A DNA stretch of 18,175 bases from Phenylobacterium sp. GTDB taxonomy: Bacteria; Pseudomonadota; Alphaproteobacteria; Caulobacterales; Caulobacteraceae. Below, one piece after another: positions 8,430 to 15,005 of the stretch. Position numbers and translations under genes: made by a program. The notes below the pieces were generated by a model. The model made no database searches, was not told the origin of the DNA, and was given only the letters and a program-made list of their open reading frames with translations. Each line of letters starts with the position of its first letter. Within the stretch, counting starts at the first letter, position 1. The stretch is taken from contig JAQGIX010000379.1 in NCBI GenBank assembly GCA_028290925.1, positions 1 to 18,175 of the forward strand, read 5' to 3'.

Positions 8430-8487
8430 ATTAGGGCAGACCACGGATTGCCGGACGTGTATTGCGGCGAGGCTTCGGGGGAAGATC

Positions 8488-8673
8488 GTGGATCTGGTGC
8501 TGTACGGCCTGAACGAGGCGGGAGAGCCCGCCTTCGCCGAAAAGCTCAAGGCCGATCAGCGGCCGCTGCTGCGCGAGCTGGCCACGGAGCGGCTCGAGCG
8601 CTGCCACATGGTCGAGGTCTGGGATGGCCCGACCTGCGTCCTCCGCCTCCGCCGCAGCGCGCCCAAGGGCTAA
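8488..8673 (+). CDS. Small hypothetical protein, (V/A)E(V/L)WDG family member 1
   Basis: The protein has 61 residues, and I know no function for it. It starts with a hydrophobic strand (DLVLYGLNEAG), has a charged helix in the middle (AEKLKADQRPLLRELATERL) and ends with the strand MVEVWDGPTCVLRLRR. This beta-alpha-beta layout and the VEVWDG motif recur in the protein encoded at 9013-9228. Such short proteins are frequent in alphaproteobacteria. The GTG start at 8488 is preceded by GGGGGAAG at a good distance. An in-frame ATG at 8422 would add 22 residues but has no ribosome binding site and would overlap the inverted repeat at 8411-8429. It is divergent from the Crp-type regulator, which may control it. 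Confidence 0.6.
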   Translation: MDLVLYGLNEAGEPAFAEKLKADQRPLLRELATERLERCHMVEVWDGPTCVLRLRRSAPKG

Positions 8674-8749
8674 GTCATTCCATTTGTTTGGATCGAACCT
8701 TCGCCTCGGCCGTTCTTGAGGGACACCCCACAAACGGCAAGGACACCGG

Positions 8750-9034
8750 ATGGCGCGCCTCCGTAAGCAACTTCCCGCTCAACTCGGCGCCGGCCAGCTG
8801 CGCTGCCGCGGCTTCAAGGGGCCGGTGGACTACGAGATCCTCGGCGAGCCGACCACGCTGCGGGCCGGCCCCGCCCGCCTGCGCGGATCGCTGATCACCA
8901 CGCCGGAGGTGGCCGAGTGCGCCTTCCGCGACGGCGACGGCGAGCTGACCCTGGAGAGCGGCGAGACCTACCGCATCACCATGCTGGGCCACTCGGCCGG
9001 CAGCAGCATCGCCTATTTTGAAATGAGGGTCTGA
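8750..9034 (+). CDS. Small hypothetical beta-rich protein
   Basis: The protein has 94 residues, and I do not recognise the family. AAGGA is placed 6 nt before the ATG at 8750, which supports translation. After a basic N-terminus (ARLRKQLPAQ) the rest alternates short hydrophobic strands with glycines and acids (GPVDYEILGEP, LRGSLITTP, GELTLESGETYRITML, IAYFEMRV). That suggests a small beta-barrel such as an SH3- or PilZ-like fold, but the PilZ signature (RxxxR ... DxSxxG) is absent. No signal peptide or membrane segment is visible. It lies 76 nt downstream of the small gene at 8488 on the same strand. Its last 22 nt overlap, antisense, the end of the gene at 9013-9228. Confidence 0.6.
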   Translation: MARLRKQLPAQLGAGQLRCRGFKGPVDYEILGEPTTLRAGPARLRGSLITTPEVAECAFRDGDGELTLESGETYRITMLGHSAGSSIAYFEMRV

Positions 9035-9228
9035 GCTGCGGGCCCTGCGTCGCGCGGCAGGGTGAACACCAGCCGCTCCCCGTCCCACAGCTCGGCGCGG
9101 TCGCCGTCGGGCCGCTCGGCGAGCAGCCGGCCGGCCTGCTCGATCGCCGACCGCCGCGGCATGTCCGGCAGAACCTCGAAATAGGGCGCTACGCCGCTGC
9201 GCCGGTGGATGTAGCAGAGATAGGTCAT
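9013..9228 (-). CDS. Small hypothetical protein, (V/A)E(V/L)WDG family member 2
   Basis: The protein has 71 residues. It has an N-terminal strand (MTYLCYIHRRSG), a middle helix (RRSAIEQAGRLLAERPDGD) and a C-terminal strand RAELWDGERLVFTLPR. This matches the layout of the protein at 8488-8673 (MVEVWDGPTCVLRLRR), so I take the two as paralogues. Function is unknown. GGGAGA 6 nt before the ATG at 9228 supports the start, and the 44-codon upstream extension of the frame is discarded. The gene is convergent with 8750-9034 and the stop regions overlap by 22 nt. Confidence 0.6.
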   Translation of the reverse strand: MTYLCYIHRRSGVAPYFEVLPDMPRRSAIEQAGRLLAERPDGDRAELWDGERLVFTLPRDAGPAAQTLISK

Positions 9229-9296
9229 CACGCGTCTCCCTGGAGCATCGGGGGGGCGAGGTCTCCTGCCTTGAGGAGATCGGTGTCTCTCGGTCA

Positions 9297-9319
9297 GGGC
9301 CGCGCGACTTTCGCGGCCC
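9297..9319. terminator. Hairpin GGGCCGCG / CGCGGCCC
   Basis: Perfect 8-bp arms enclose a 7-nt loop (CGACTTT), 50 nt downstream of the leftward gene 9370-9546 and 68 nt upstream of the leftward gene 9013-9228. The position suits a transcription end for the former or a 5' leader hairpin for the latter. No T-run follows in either direction. Confidence 0.45.
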
Positions 9320-9369
9320 GAGCGATCATTGGGCCCCCCGAACCGGCGGCGCCAATACATATGTTGATT

Positions 9370-9546
9370 TCAGCTGCGCGCCTGGTAGCTGACGCGCAAG
9401 GAGACCGCCTCCTCGCCGGGCGCCGCGTCGCGCAGCCGCGTCGCCACTTCGTCGAGCGCGGCGGACTGATCGGCGAACCGCGCCATCTCGACGCCGTCGC
9501 GCTGGACGATCCACTGCCCGCCGGTCTCGATCACTTCGTACTTCAT
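9370..9546 (-). CDS. Small hypothetical protein, DUF2188-like layout
   Basis: The protein has 58 residues: strand MKYEVIETGGQWIVQRDG, strand VEMARF, helix SAALDEVATRLRDA, strand AVSLRVSYQ. A short two-strand hairpin with a Trp (GGQWIVQRDG), followed by a helix that begins at a D/SQxxAL position, is the layout of DUF2188-type small proteins. I cannot confirm membership by eye. The similar protein at 11077-11289 has CGLWMLVDDE followed by SSQAEALKAAGEAA. The ATG at 9546 has only a weak GGGTG upstream. An 18-codon upstream extension looks non-coding. Role unknown. Confidence 0.55.
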   Translation of the reverse strand: MKYEVIETGGQWIVQRDGVEMARFADQSAALDEVATRLRDAAPGEEAVSLRVSYQARS

Positions 9547-9641
9547 GGCACCCACACAACGCTGGGTCGTGCAGTAGCCGGCGTTGGTGCAGTGCAACAA
9601 GAGCGGGTATCGCGACAGCCCGCTACCGGATGACGCACCTT

Positions 9642-9661
9642 AACTTAAGTTGGTCCGGACC
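9642..9661. promoter_or_regulatory. Two abutting 10-bp palindromes upstream of pirin gene
   Basis: AACTTAAGTT (9642-9651) is followed without a gap by GGTCCGGACC (9652-9661), both perfect palindromes. The first is a rare AT-rich island in a GC-rich region. They lie about 105 nt before the pirin start and about 95 nt before the divergent small gene, so they are well placed for an operator serving one or both. No regulator gene is adjacent. Confidence 0.45.
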
Positions 9662-9766
9662 TCGGTCGGCGGCGCATCTGTTCCGCGCCGGAAACAATCT
9701 CTTTCGCCCGGACCGCCTTCGCATCGCGGTGCGAAAGACTATCTTCCCGACCGAGGAGATCATTCC

Positions 9767-10465
9767 ATGATCGAAAAACGTCCCTTCGCGGGCCTGGGCG
9801 GCGCCGACCACGGCTGGCTCAAGGCCAAGCACCACTTCTCGTTCGCCAACTACTACGATCCCGGCCGCATGGGCTGGGGCGCCCTGCGCGTCTGGAACGA
9901 CGACGAGATCGCCCCGCAGTCCGGCTTCCCGCCGCACCCCCACGCCGACATGGAGATCGTCACCTACGTCCGGCAAGGCGCGATCACCCATAAGGACAGC
10001 CTGGGCAACGAAGGCCGCACCGAGGCCGGCGACGTGCAGGTGATGAGCGCCGGCTCCGGCATCCGCCACGCGGAATACAATCTCGAGTCCGGCGACACGC
10101 GGCTGTTCCAGATCTGGATCGAGCCCAACCAGCACGGCGGCGCGCCCAGCTGGGGGGCCAAGCCCTTCCCCAAGGCCGATCGGGCCGGCCGGTTCGTCAC
10201 CCTCGCCTCGGGCCTGCCGGGCGACGAGGACGCCCTGCCGATCCGCACCGACGCCCGCGTGGTCGGCGCGACGCTCAAGGCCGGCGAGACCGCCGACTAC
10301 CCGCTCGACCCGGAGCGCCATGCCTATCTGGTCGCGGCCACCGGCGCCGTGGAGGTCAACGGCGTCCGCCTCGACGCCCGCGACGGCGCCGCCATCACCG
10401 GCGAGACGGCGCTGAAGGTCCGCGCCCTGCAAGACTCCGAAGTGGTGCTGGTCGACGCGGCTTGA
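9767..10465 (+). CDS. Pirin family protein (bicupin, YhhW-like)
   Basis: The protein has 232 residues, the usual length for the short bacterial pirins such as E. coli YhhW, which can act as a quercetin 2,3-dioxygenase. The N-terminal cupin has the conserved metal ligands: FPPHPHADMEIVTYV gives His57 and His59, and SGIRHAEYN gives His101 and Glu103. The C-terminal cupin (about 130-230) is the divergent, metal-free half. It is cytoplasmic. GAGGAG lies before the ATG at 9767, so the longer upstream frame is not used. Pirins are linked to redox or stress responses and sometimes to regulation of central metabolism. No partner gene here narrows that down. It is convergent with the cupin gene at 10523, separated by a hairpin. 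Confidence 0.9.
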   Translation: MIEKRPFAGLGGADHGWLKAKHHFSFANYYDPGRMGWGALRVWNDDEIAPQSGFPPHPHADMEIVTYVRQGAITHKDSLGNEGRTEAGDVQVMSAGSGIRHAEYNLESGDTRLFQIWIEPNQHGGAPSWGAKPFPKADRAGRFVTLASGLPGDEDALPIRTDARVVGATLKAGETADYPLDPERHAYLVAATGAVEVNGVRLDARDGAAITGETALKVRALQDSEVVLVDAA

Positions 10466-10482
10466 AGACCCTCCCCTTCAAC

Positions 10483-10519
10483 CCCCCCACCCGCTCGCGG
10501 GAGCTCCGCCTGTGGGGGG
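10483..10519. terminator. Hairpin between convergent pirin and cupin genes
   Basis: CCCCCCAC (10483-10490) pairs with GTGGGGGG (10512-10519), and an inner GCTC/GAGC pairing stabilises the loop. It fills the gap between the two stop codons and is likely a bidirectional transcript end. The sequence CCCCCACCCGCTCGCGGGAG looks like a dispersed intergenic repeat of this genome type. Confidence 0.6.
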
Positions 10520-10522
10520 CAT

Positions 10523-11002
10523 CTAGGTCCTGTGGATCGGGTCGATCCACGCCACGCCTTCCGGCTTCTCCGCCGGCTCGATGTCCAGGTTCACCACCAC
10601 CGCCTCGTTGTCCGAGCGCACCAGCACGCAGCTCAGCGTCTCGTCGGAGGAGGCGTTGATCTCCTGGTGCGGCACATAGGGCGGCACATGGATGAAGTCG
10701 CCGGGGCCGGCTTCGGCCACGAACTCCAGCTTCTCGCCCCAGCGCATCCGCGCCCGGCCGCTCACCACATAGATCACGCTCTCCAGCGCTCCGTGATGGT
10801 GGGCGCCGGTCTTGGCGCCGGCGTGGATATGCACCGTGCCCGCCCACAGCTTCTGGGCGCCCGCGCGCGCCTTATCGATGGCGGCGGCGCGGTGCATGCC
10901 GGGCGTCTGGGGCGTGTTGTCGTCCAGCTGGTCGCCGGGGATCACCTTGACGCCGGAATGCTTCCAGCCGTCGGGCGGGATCGGGGGTTGGTGGTCGGTC
11001 AT
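10523..11002 (-). CDS. Single-domain cupin protein
   Basis: The protein has 159 residues. Cupin motif 1 is GAKTGAHHHGALESVIYVVSG at residues 62-82, giving His68, His70 and Glu74 as metal ligands. Motif 2 is PGDFIHVPPYVPHQEIN with His112 as the fourth ligand. The N-terminal GVKVIPGDQLDDNTPQTPGM segment is common to a group of small cupins of unknown substrate. No signal peptide is present. The reading frame extends far upstream through non-coding sequence. The ATG at 11002 fits the family start, though only a weak ribosome binding site precedes it. It is convergent with pirin, another cupin-fold protein, but the two are not close relatives. Confidence 0.8.
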   Translation of the reverse strand: MTDHQPPIPPDGWKHSGVKVIPGDQLDDNTPQTPGMHRAAAIDKARAGAQKLWAGTVHIHAGAKTGAHHHGALESVIYVVSGRARMRWGEKLEFVAEAGPGDFIHVPPYVPHQEINASSDETLSCVLVRSDNEAVVVNLDIEPAEKPEGVAWIDPIHRT

Positions 11003-11046
11003 TCGCCAAGCTGACGCCGAGAGCCGGTCCTTGGCAACGCCTTTGC

Positions 11047-11064
11047 TCCCCCGTGCACGGGGGA
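11047..11064. terminator. 18-bp perfect palindrome downstream of the small gene 11077-11289
   Basis: TCCCCCGTGCACGGGGGA reads the same on both strands. It lies 13 nt past the stop of the leftward small gene and 44 nt before the cupin start, so it most likely ends the former's transcript. No T-run follows. Confidence 0.5.
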
Positions 11065-11076
11065 CGCAAGAAGCGA

Positions 11077-11289
11077 TCAATGCAGCCGCGGCGGCTCCAC
11101 CAGCTCTTCGTCCCAGTCGCCGCCGGGGTCCTGGATCAGCACGTGGCGCGGCTCCTGGTCGACGCGGGCCGCCTCGCCGGCCGCCTTCAGCGCCTCGGCC
11201 TGGCTTGAGTAGGCGCCGAGCTCGGCGTCGTCCTCGTCGTCCACCAGCATCCAGAGGCCGCAGCGGGCCACGACGGTCAGGTCGCTCAT
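11077..11289 (-). CDS. Small acidic hypothetical protein, DUF2188-like layout
   Basis: The protein has 70 residues and is strongly acidic. The layout is a strand (LTVVARCGLWMLVDDED), a tyrosine turn (GAYSSQ), a helix (AEALKAAGEAARVDQE), a strand (RHVLIQDPGGDW) and an acidic tail (DEELVEPPRLH). The VLIQDxxG segment after the helix is what DUF2188-like proteins show. It resembles the protein at 9370-9546. GGGGAC before the ATG at 11289 supports translation. It is followed by a palindrome and then the cupin gene. Function is unknown. Confidence 0.6.
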   Translation of the reverse strand: MSDLTVVARCGLWMLVDDEDDAELGAYSSQAEALKAAGEAARVDQEPRHVLIQDPGGDWDEELVEPPRLH

Positions 11290-11411
11290 CAGATGTCCCC
11301 AGCCCGGCCAGGCGAGCGCCGTCCAGCCGACGCAAGTTCTGTCACCGAACGCGGGTTCCTGGCCCTATGTCGGGGCGTCGCACCCAGTGCGGCGCATGCG
11401 CGCAGGAGATC

Positions 11412-11428
11412 CTCCCCCACAGGGGGAG
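11412..11428. terminator. Hairpin CTCCCCC-ACA-GGGGGAG after the DUF3297 gene
   Basis: Perfect 7-bp arms enclose a 3-nt loop, 3 nt past the end of the leftward DUF3297 gene. It is a likely transcript end. The same C-run/G-run style recurs at 10483-10519 and 11047-11064. Confidence 0.55.
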
Positions 11429-11431
11429 CAG

Positions 11432-11674
11432 CTAGGGCTGGTCCTTGAAGTAGGGCTCCACCGGCCCCTGCAGCTTCAGGGTCAGGGGCTGGCCGCGGCG
11501 GTCCTTGGCGTTGCCGGCCACCAGCCGCACCCAGCCCTCCGAGACGCAGTACTCGTCGATGTTGGTCTTCTCCTGGCCCTTGAACCGGATGCCGACCCCG
11601 CGGGCGAGGATATCGGCGTCATAGTAGGGGCTGGTGGGATCCACCGAGAGGCGGTCGGGCGGGGCGTCGCTCAT
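11432..11674 (-). CDS. DUF3297 family protein
   Basis: The protein has 80 residues and matches the DUF3297 family (PF11730) along its length: PPDRLSVDPTSPYYDADIL at the start, RGVGIRFKGQEKTNIDEYCV in the middle and RRGQPLTLKLQGPVEPYF at the end. The family is common in Proteobacteria, is short and soluble, and has no established function. The ATG at 11674 fits the family start. A longer frame starting at 11710 adds 12 basic residues not expected for the family. It is monocistronic by appearance, with a hairpin right after the stop. Confidence 0.85.
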   Translation of the reverse strand: MSDAPPDRLSVDPTSPYYDADILARGVGIRFKGQEKTNIDEYCVSEGWVRLVAGNAKDRRGQPLTLKLQGPVEPYFKDQP

Positions 11675-11811
11675 GGGACGGCCCCTAAACCTGCCCGCGG
11701 CCTGTTTCAAGCGCGCAACCAGACCGGCGTTGTCATGGCCAAGCCACCGGCGGTAGTCTCGGCGGCATAATCAAGAACATGTCCGCGCGCGTTCGCGGAT
11801 GGGAGGAAGCC

Positions 11812-12906
11812 ATGAAGTCCACAGCCATCTCGCTCATGGCGCTCGCCGGCGCGCTCGGCGCCTTCGCCGCCAGCCCGGCGCTCTGCGCACCCGGCGCCGC
11901 CAAGGCCGCCGCCAGCTCAGGCGCCGCCTACCACGCCCCGAAGAACGCCTTCGGCCAGCCCGACCTCGAGGGCGTGTGGACCAACGCCACCCTGACCACC
12001 CTGGAGCGCGACGCCAAGTACGGCGCCCAGCTCGCCATGCCGCCGGCCGACGCCGCGACGGTCGAGAAGAACAACGCCAGGTTCATCAAGGAGGCCAACG
12101 CCCCCACCGATCCGAACGTCAAGACCACCGACCTGCCCTACGAATGCGGGCGCGGCTTCAAGGGCAGCGACTGCGGCTACAACTTCGCCTGGACCGATCC
12201 CGGCACCGAGGTGATGGCCGTGGCCGGCCAGAAGCGCACCTCGATCCTGGTCGAGCCGGCCAACGGCAAGCTCCCGCCGCTCACCGAGGCCGGCAAGAAG
12301 CGCCTGGCCGACCGCTTCAAGCGCTCCGCCTGGGATGGCCCGGAGGCCCGCTCGCTCGGCGAGCGCTGCATCATGTCGTTCGGCTCGGCCGCCGGCCCGC
12401 CGATGCTGCCGCTGCTCTACAACAACAACTACCAGATCTTCCAAACCAAGGACGCGGTGACCATCGAGGTCGAGATGGTGCACGACACCCGCATCATCCC
12501 GCTGAACGTTCCCCATGGCCCAGCCAACGTCCGTAAATGGATGGGCGACAGCGTCGGCCACTGGGACGGCGACACCCTGGTGGTCGAGACCGTCAACCTG
12601 CGGCCCGAGCAGGGCTTCCGCGGGGCCGGCCAGAACATGAAGGTGGTGGAGCGCTTCACCCGGATCGGTCCGCGCCAGATCCTCTACCGCTTCACCGTCG
12701 AGGATCCGGAGACCTACACCGCGCCGTTCACCGGCGAGGTGGCGCTGAACGCCTCCAAGGGGCCGATCTACGAATACGCCTGCCACGAGGGCAACTACGC
12801 CATGCCCGGCATCCTGGCCGGCGCCCGCGAGCTGGAGAAGCAGGGCCGCGACCCCGGCGCCGGCCCGCGCGACGCCTCCGGCGCCCCGGCCGCCGAGGGC
12901 AGCTAA
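11812..12906 (+). CDS. Secreted hypothetical protein, 'PDLxGVW' family
   Basis: The protein has 364 residues. Residues 1-26 look like a Sec signal peptide (KST, a hydrophobic core, SPALCA). The mature part begins FGQPDLEGVWTNATLTTLER and later has YNNNYQIFQTKDAVTIEVE, then MGDSVGHWDGDTLVVETVN at 244-262, then VVERFTR and RFTVEDPETYTAPFTGE. These landmarks define a large family of exported proteins found in Caulobacterales, sphingomonads and Acidobacteria. It has no experimentally known role and no Pfam name I can give. Cys residues in YECGRGFKGSDCGY may form a disulfide. GGGAGGAAG before the ATG at 11812 fixes the start. The gene ends 28 nt before a strong terminator. Confidence 0.75.
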   Translation: MKSTAISLMALAGALGAFAASPALCAPGAAKAAASSGAAYHAPKNAFGQPDLEGVWTNATLTTLERDAKYGAQLAMPPADAATVEKNNARFIKEANAPTDPNVKTTDLPYECGRGFKGSDCGYNFAWTDPGTEVMAVAGQKRTSILVEPANGKLPPLTEAGKKRLADRFKRSAWDGPEARSLGERCIMSFGSAAGPPMLPLLYNNNYQIFQTKDAVTIEVEMVHDTRIIPLNVPHGPANVRKWMGDSVGHWDGDTLVVETVNLRPEQGFRGAGQNMKVVERFTRIGPRQILYRFTVEDPETYTAPFTGEVALNASKGPIYEYACHEGNYAMPGILAGARELEKQGRDPGAGPRDASGAPAAEGS

Positions 12907-12934
12907 CCGCCCGCAGACCACCTGATCTGAGGGA

Positions 12935-12962
12935 AAGGCCCGGACCGCGCGGTCCGGGCCTT
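12935..12962. terminator. Strong bidirectional terminator
   Basis: A 28-bp perfect palindrome, with AAGGCCCGGACC on one side and its complement on the other, is followed rightward by TTCTTCG. It sits between convergent stop codons (12906 and 12973) and serves both the secreted-protein gene and the M20 peptidase gene. Confidence 0.85.
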
Positions 12963-12972
12963 CTTCGTGTCC

Positions 12973-14385
12973 CTAAGCGGCCGCGTAGAGCTTGATCAGC
13001 CGGTAGAGGTACTCGCGGCCTTTCATCACTGATGAGACGCGGATGTGTTCGTTGAGGCCGTGGATGCCGCCGCCGTCGTACTCGTAGAGCACGCCCGGGA
13101 CGCCATAGGACGGGATGCCGGCCGCCGAGAGATAGATGGAATCGGTCGCCCCGGTGGACATGATCGGGATGATCGGCAGGCCCGGATACATCTCCGCCGC
13201 CAGCTTGCGGGCCGGCTCGAACACCGCCGGATCGAGCGGCGCGGCCTTGCCGATCGGTCCGCGCTGCGGCTTGGCGGTGACGCTGATCGCGGCGTCGCCG
13301 ATCACCTCGGCGAGCTTGTCGCGGGTCCCCTCGATGGTCTCGCCGGGCACGATGCGGCAGTTGATGTTGGCTCGGGCCCGCTGCGGCAGGGCGTTTTCCG
13401 CATGGCCGCCCTCCAGCAGGGTCGCCACGCAGGTGGTGCGCAGCGTCGAGTTGAGCAGCGGGTCGCGCGACAGGACGGTCTGCGCCAGCTTGTTCTCCGG
13501 GTCCTGGGCGATGGCCGTCATCGCCTGGCCGAGCGACGGCGGCGAGATCTTCCCCTGCTCGGAGAAGAACGCCTTGGTCGTCGGGTTGAGGTGGATCGGG
13601 AACCTGTAGGCCTGGATCTTGGCCAGGGCGCCCGACAGCTCATAGATCGCGTTGTCCGGCCGCGGCATCGAGGAGTGGCCGCCCGGGTTGCGGGCCTCCA
13701 GCGTGTAGTTCTCCGCGGTCTTCTCGGCCGTCTGCATGGCCAGCGCCAGCGGCTTGCCCGCCGGGTCCAGCCGGCCGCCGCCGCCCTCGTTCAGCGCGAA
13801 GCCCGCGTCGATCAGCTCGCGGCGGTTCTGCGACAGATATTCCGCCCCGTTGAACACCCCGGTGGTCTCTTCGCCGCAGGTCAGCGCCAGCTTGACGGTC
13901 CGCTTCATCCGCGGTTCGGCGCGCAGCCGGATCATGCTGTCGGTGAAGATCGCCGCCATGGCTTTGTCGTCCGACGAGCCGCGCGCGTAGAAGAAGCCGT
14001 TCTCCTCCACCAGGGTGAAGGGATCGCGGGTCCAGTCCTCGCGCTTGGCCTCGACCACGTCCACGTGGGCGAGCAGCAGCAGGGCCTTGGCCTTCGGGTC
14101 CTTGCCCGGCAGCACGGCCACCAGGCCGCCCTCCTTCGGGTGGTCCGGAACGGTGAAGACGGTGAGCTCGGAGTCGGCGTAGCCGGCCGCCTTCAGCCGC
14201 GCGGCCATGCGCTGAGCCGCCACGGTGCAGTCGCCCGCTGAGAGCGTGGTGTTGGTCTCCACCAGTTCCTTGTAGAGCGCCCGGAACGACGTCTCGCCGC
14301 CGCCGGTCTGGGCCTGCGACGGCGCCAGGCCCCCGCTGACCGCCGCAAACATCAACCCGCACAGGATCGCGCCGAACTTCCGCAT
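12973..14385 (-). CDS. Exported M20/M25/M40-family metallopeptidase
   Basis: The protein has 470 residues. Residues 1-26 are a signal peptide (MRKFGAILCGLMFAAVSGGL then APSQAQ), so it works in the periplasm. The two-zinc site of the M20 clan is complete. LLAHVDVVE at 104-112 gives His107 and Asp109. ARGSSDDKAM gives the bridging Asp139. CGEETTG gives the catalytic Glu172 and Glu173. GGGIHGLNEH near the end gives His442. The middle (about 215-330) is the dimerisation lid domain, with ARNPGGHSS. Such enzymes cleave dipeptides or N-acyl amino acids. The exact substrate is unknown. GGAGGGG 4 nt before the ATG at 14385 supports this start over the ATG at 14439, which has no ribosome binding site. 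It is divergent from the DUF3299-like gene at 14511. Confidence 0.88.
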   Translation of the reverse strand: MRKFGAILCGLMFAAVSGGLAPSQAQTGGGETSFRALYKELVETNTTLSAGDCTVAAQRMAARLKAAGYADSELTVFTVPDHPKEGGLVAVLPGKDPKAKALLLLAHVDVVEAKREDWTRDPFTLVEENGFFYARGSSDDKAMAAIFTDSMIRLRAEPRMKRTVKLALTCGEETTGVFNGAEYLSQNRRELIDAGFALNEGGGGRLDPAGKPLALAMQTAEKTAENYTLEARNPGGHSSMPRPDNAIYELSGALAKIQAYRFPIHLNPTTKAFFSEQGKISPPSLGQAMTAIAQDPENKLAQTVLSRDPLLNSTLRTTCVATLLEGGHAENALPQRARANINCRIVPGETIEGTRDKLAEVIGDAAISVTAKPQRGPIGKAAPLDPAVFEPARKLAAEMYPGLPIIPIMSTGATDSIYLSAAGIPSYGVPGVLYEYDGGGIHGLNEHIRVSSVMKGREYLYRLIKLYAAA

Positions 14386-14510
14386 ATAGCCCCTCCGAAA
14401 AACCCCGATGGCGGCGCCGGCGGTTCGCTCGGCGCTCATATGATGCGATGCTATAGCAGAACCTCGCGGCCAAGCGATGGCCCGACAGGCGGCGCGGGAT
14501 GGAGTCCTGG

Positions 14511-14993
14511 ATGGTGGATGGATTGCAGGCAGGCCTGGCCCGATTGGCCGCCGCGGCGGCCGTGGTGCTGCTGTGCGGCGCGGCGGCGCCGACCCTCACC
14601 TACGATCCCAACCACTATCAGAACGACGACCCGATCTGGGCGCTGTTCAACCAGACCCAGGTCAAGACAGACATGAAGGCCGGCGAGTACCGCGCGAGCT
14701 TTCCCGCGGCCCTAGTGGCGCGCCAGGCTAGGCGGCTGAAGGTGGCCGGCTTCATCCTGCCGCTGGAGGCCACCAGCCAGTCCGCCCACTTCGGCCTGAT
14801 GCGGCGCAACACCGCCTGCCCCTTCTGCCCGCCCAACGCCCCCACCGAGGCGGTCGAGGTGTTCGCCAAGGCGCCCGTCCGCTACACCGGCGAGGAGGTC
14901 TCCATGGAGGGCGACCTCAAGCTGGTCGCGGCCAGCGACCAGGGTCTGTTCTTCCGCCTCGAGAACGCCGTGGTCGTCCCCACCACGCACTGA
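14511..14993 (+). CDS. DUF3299-like periplasmic protein, CPFCPP motif (copy A)
   Basis: The protein has 160 residues. An N-terminal hydrophobic stretch (LAAAAAVVLLCGAAA) is a signal peptide or anchor. The mature part has DPIWALFNQTQV, then KVAGFILPLEATS, HFGLMRRNTACPFCPP, APTEAVEVF and ASDQGLFFRLENAVVV. This matches the DUF3299 layout, in which a short OB-like domain carries a Cys-x-x-Cys-Pro-Pro motif. The two Cys may bind metal or form a disulfide, and the function is not established. It is clearly a paralogue of the protein at 15006-15470, encoded tail-to-tail. GGAG at 14501-14504 favours the ATG at 14511, and an in-frame ATG at 14499 would add 4 residues. I see no Zur-like box in its upstream gap (14386-14510). 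A TATGAT at 14439-14444 may be a -10 element, but without a clear -35. Confidence 0.75.
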   Translation: MVDGLQAGLARLAAAAAVVLLCGAAAPTLTYDPNHYQNDDPIWALFNQTQVKTDMKAGEYRASFPAALVARQARRLKVAGFILPLEATSQSAHFGLMRRNTACPFCPPNAPTEAVEVFAKAPVRYTGEEVSMEGDLKLVAASDQGLFFRLENAVVVPTTH

Positions 14994-15005
14994 CGCGCCC
15001 GGCGG

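Noticed and set aside
8694..8714. Possible EcfG/sigma-T stress promoter (CGAAC ... CGTT)
   Set aside because: The first element has a mismatch to GGAAC and the spacing of 12 nt is too short for the usual 16-17.
11047..11064. Palindrome as the end of an insertion sequence
   Set aside because: No transposase, no target-site duplication and no partner terminal repeat are visible nearby. A transcript end is simpler.
14386..14510. Second Zur box for the copy A DUF3299-like gene
   Set aside because: Searched by eye for GTTAT/ATAAC pairs in this gap and found none. Only an isolated TATGAT is present.
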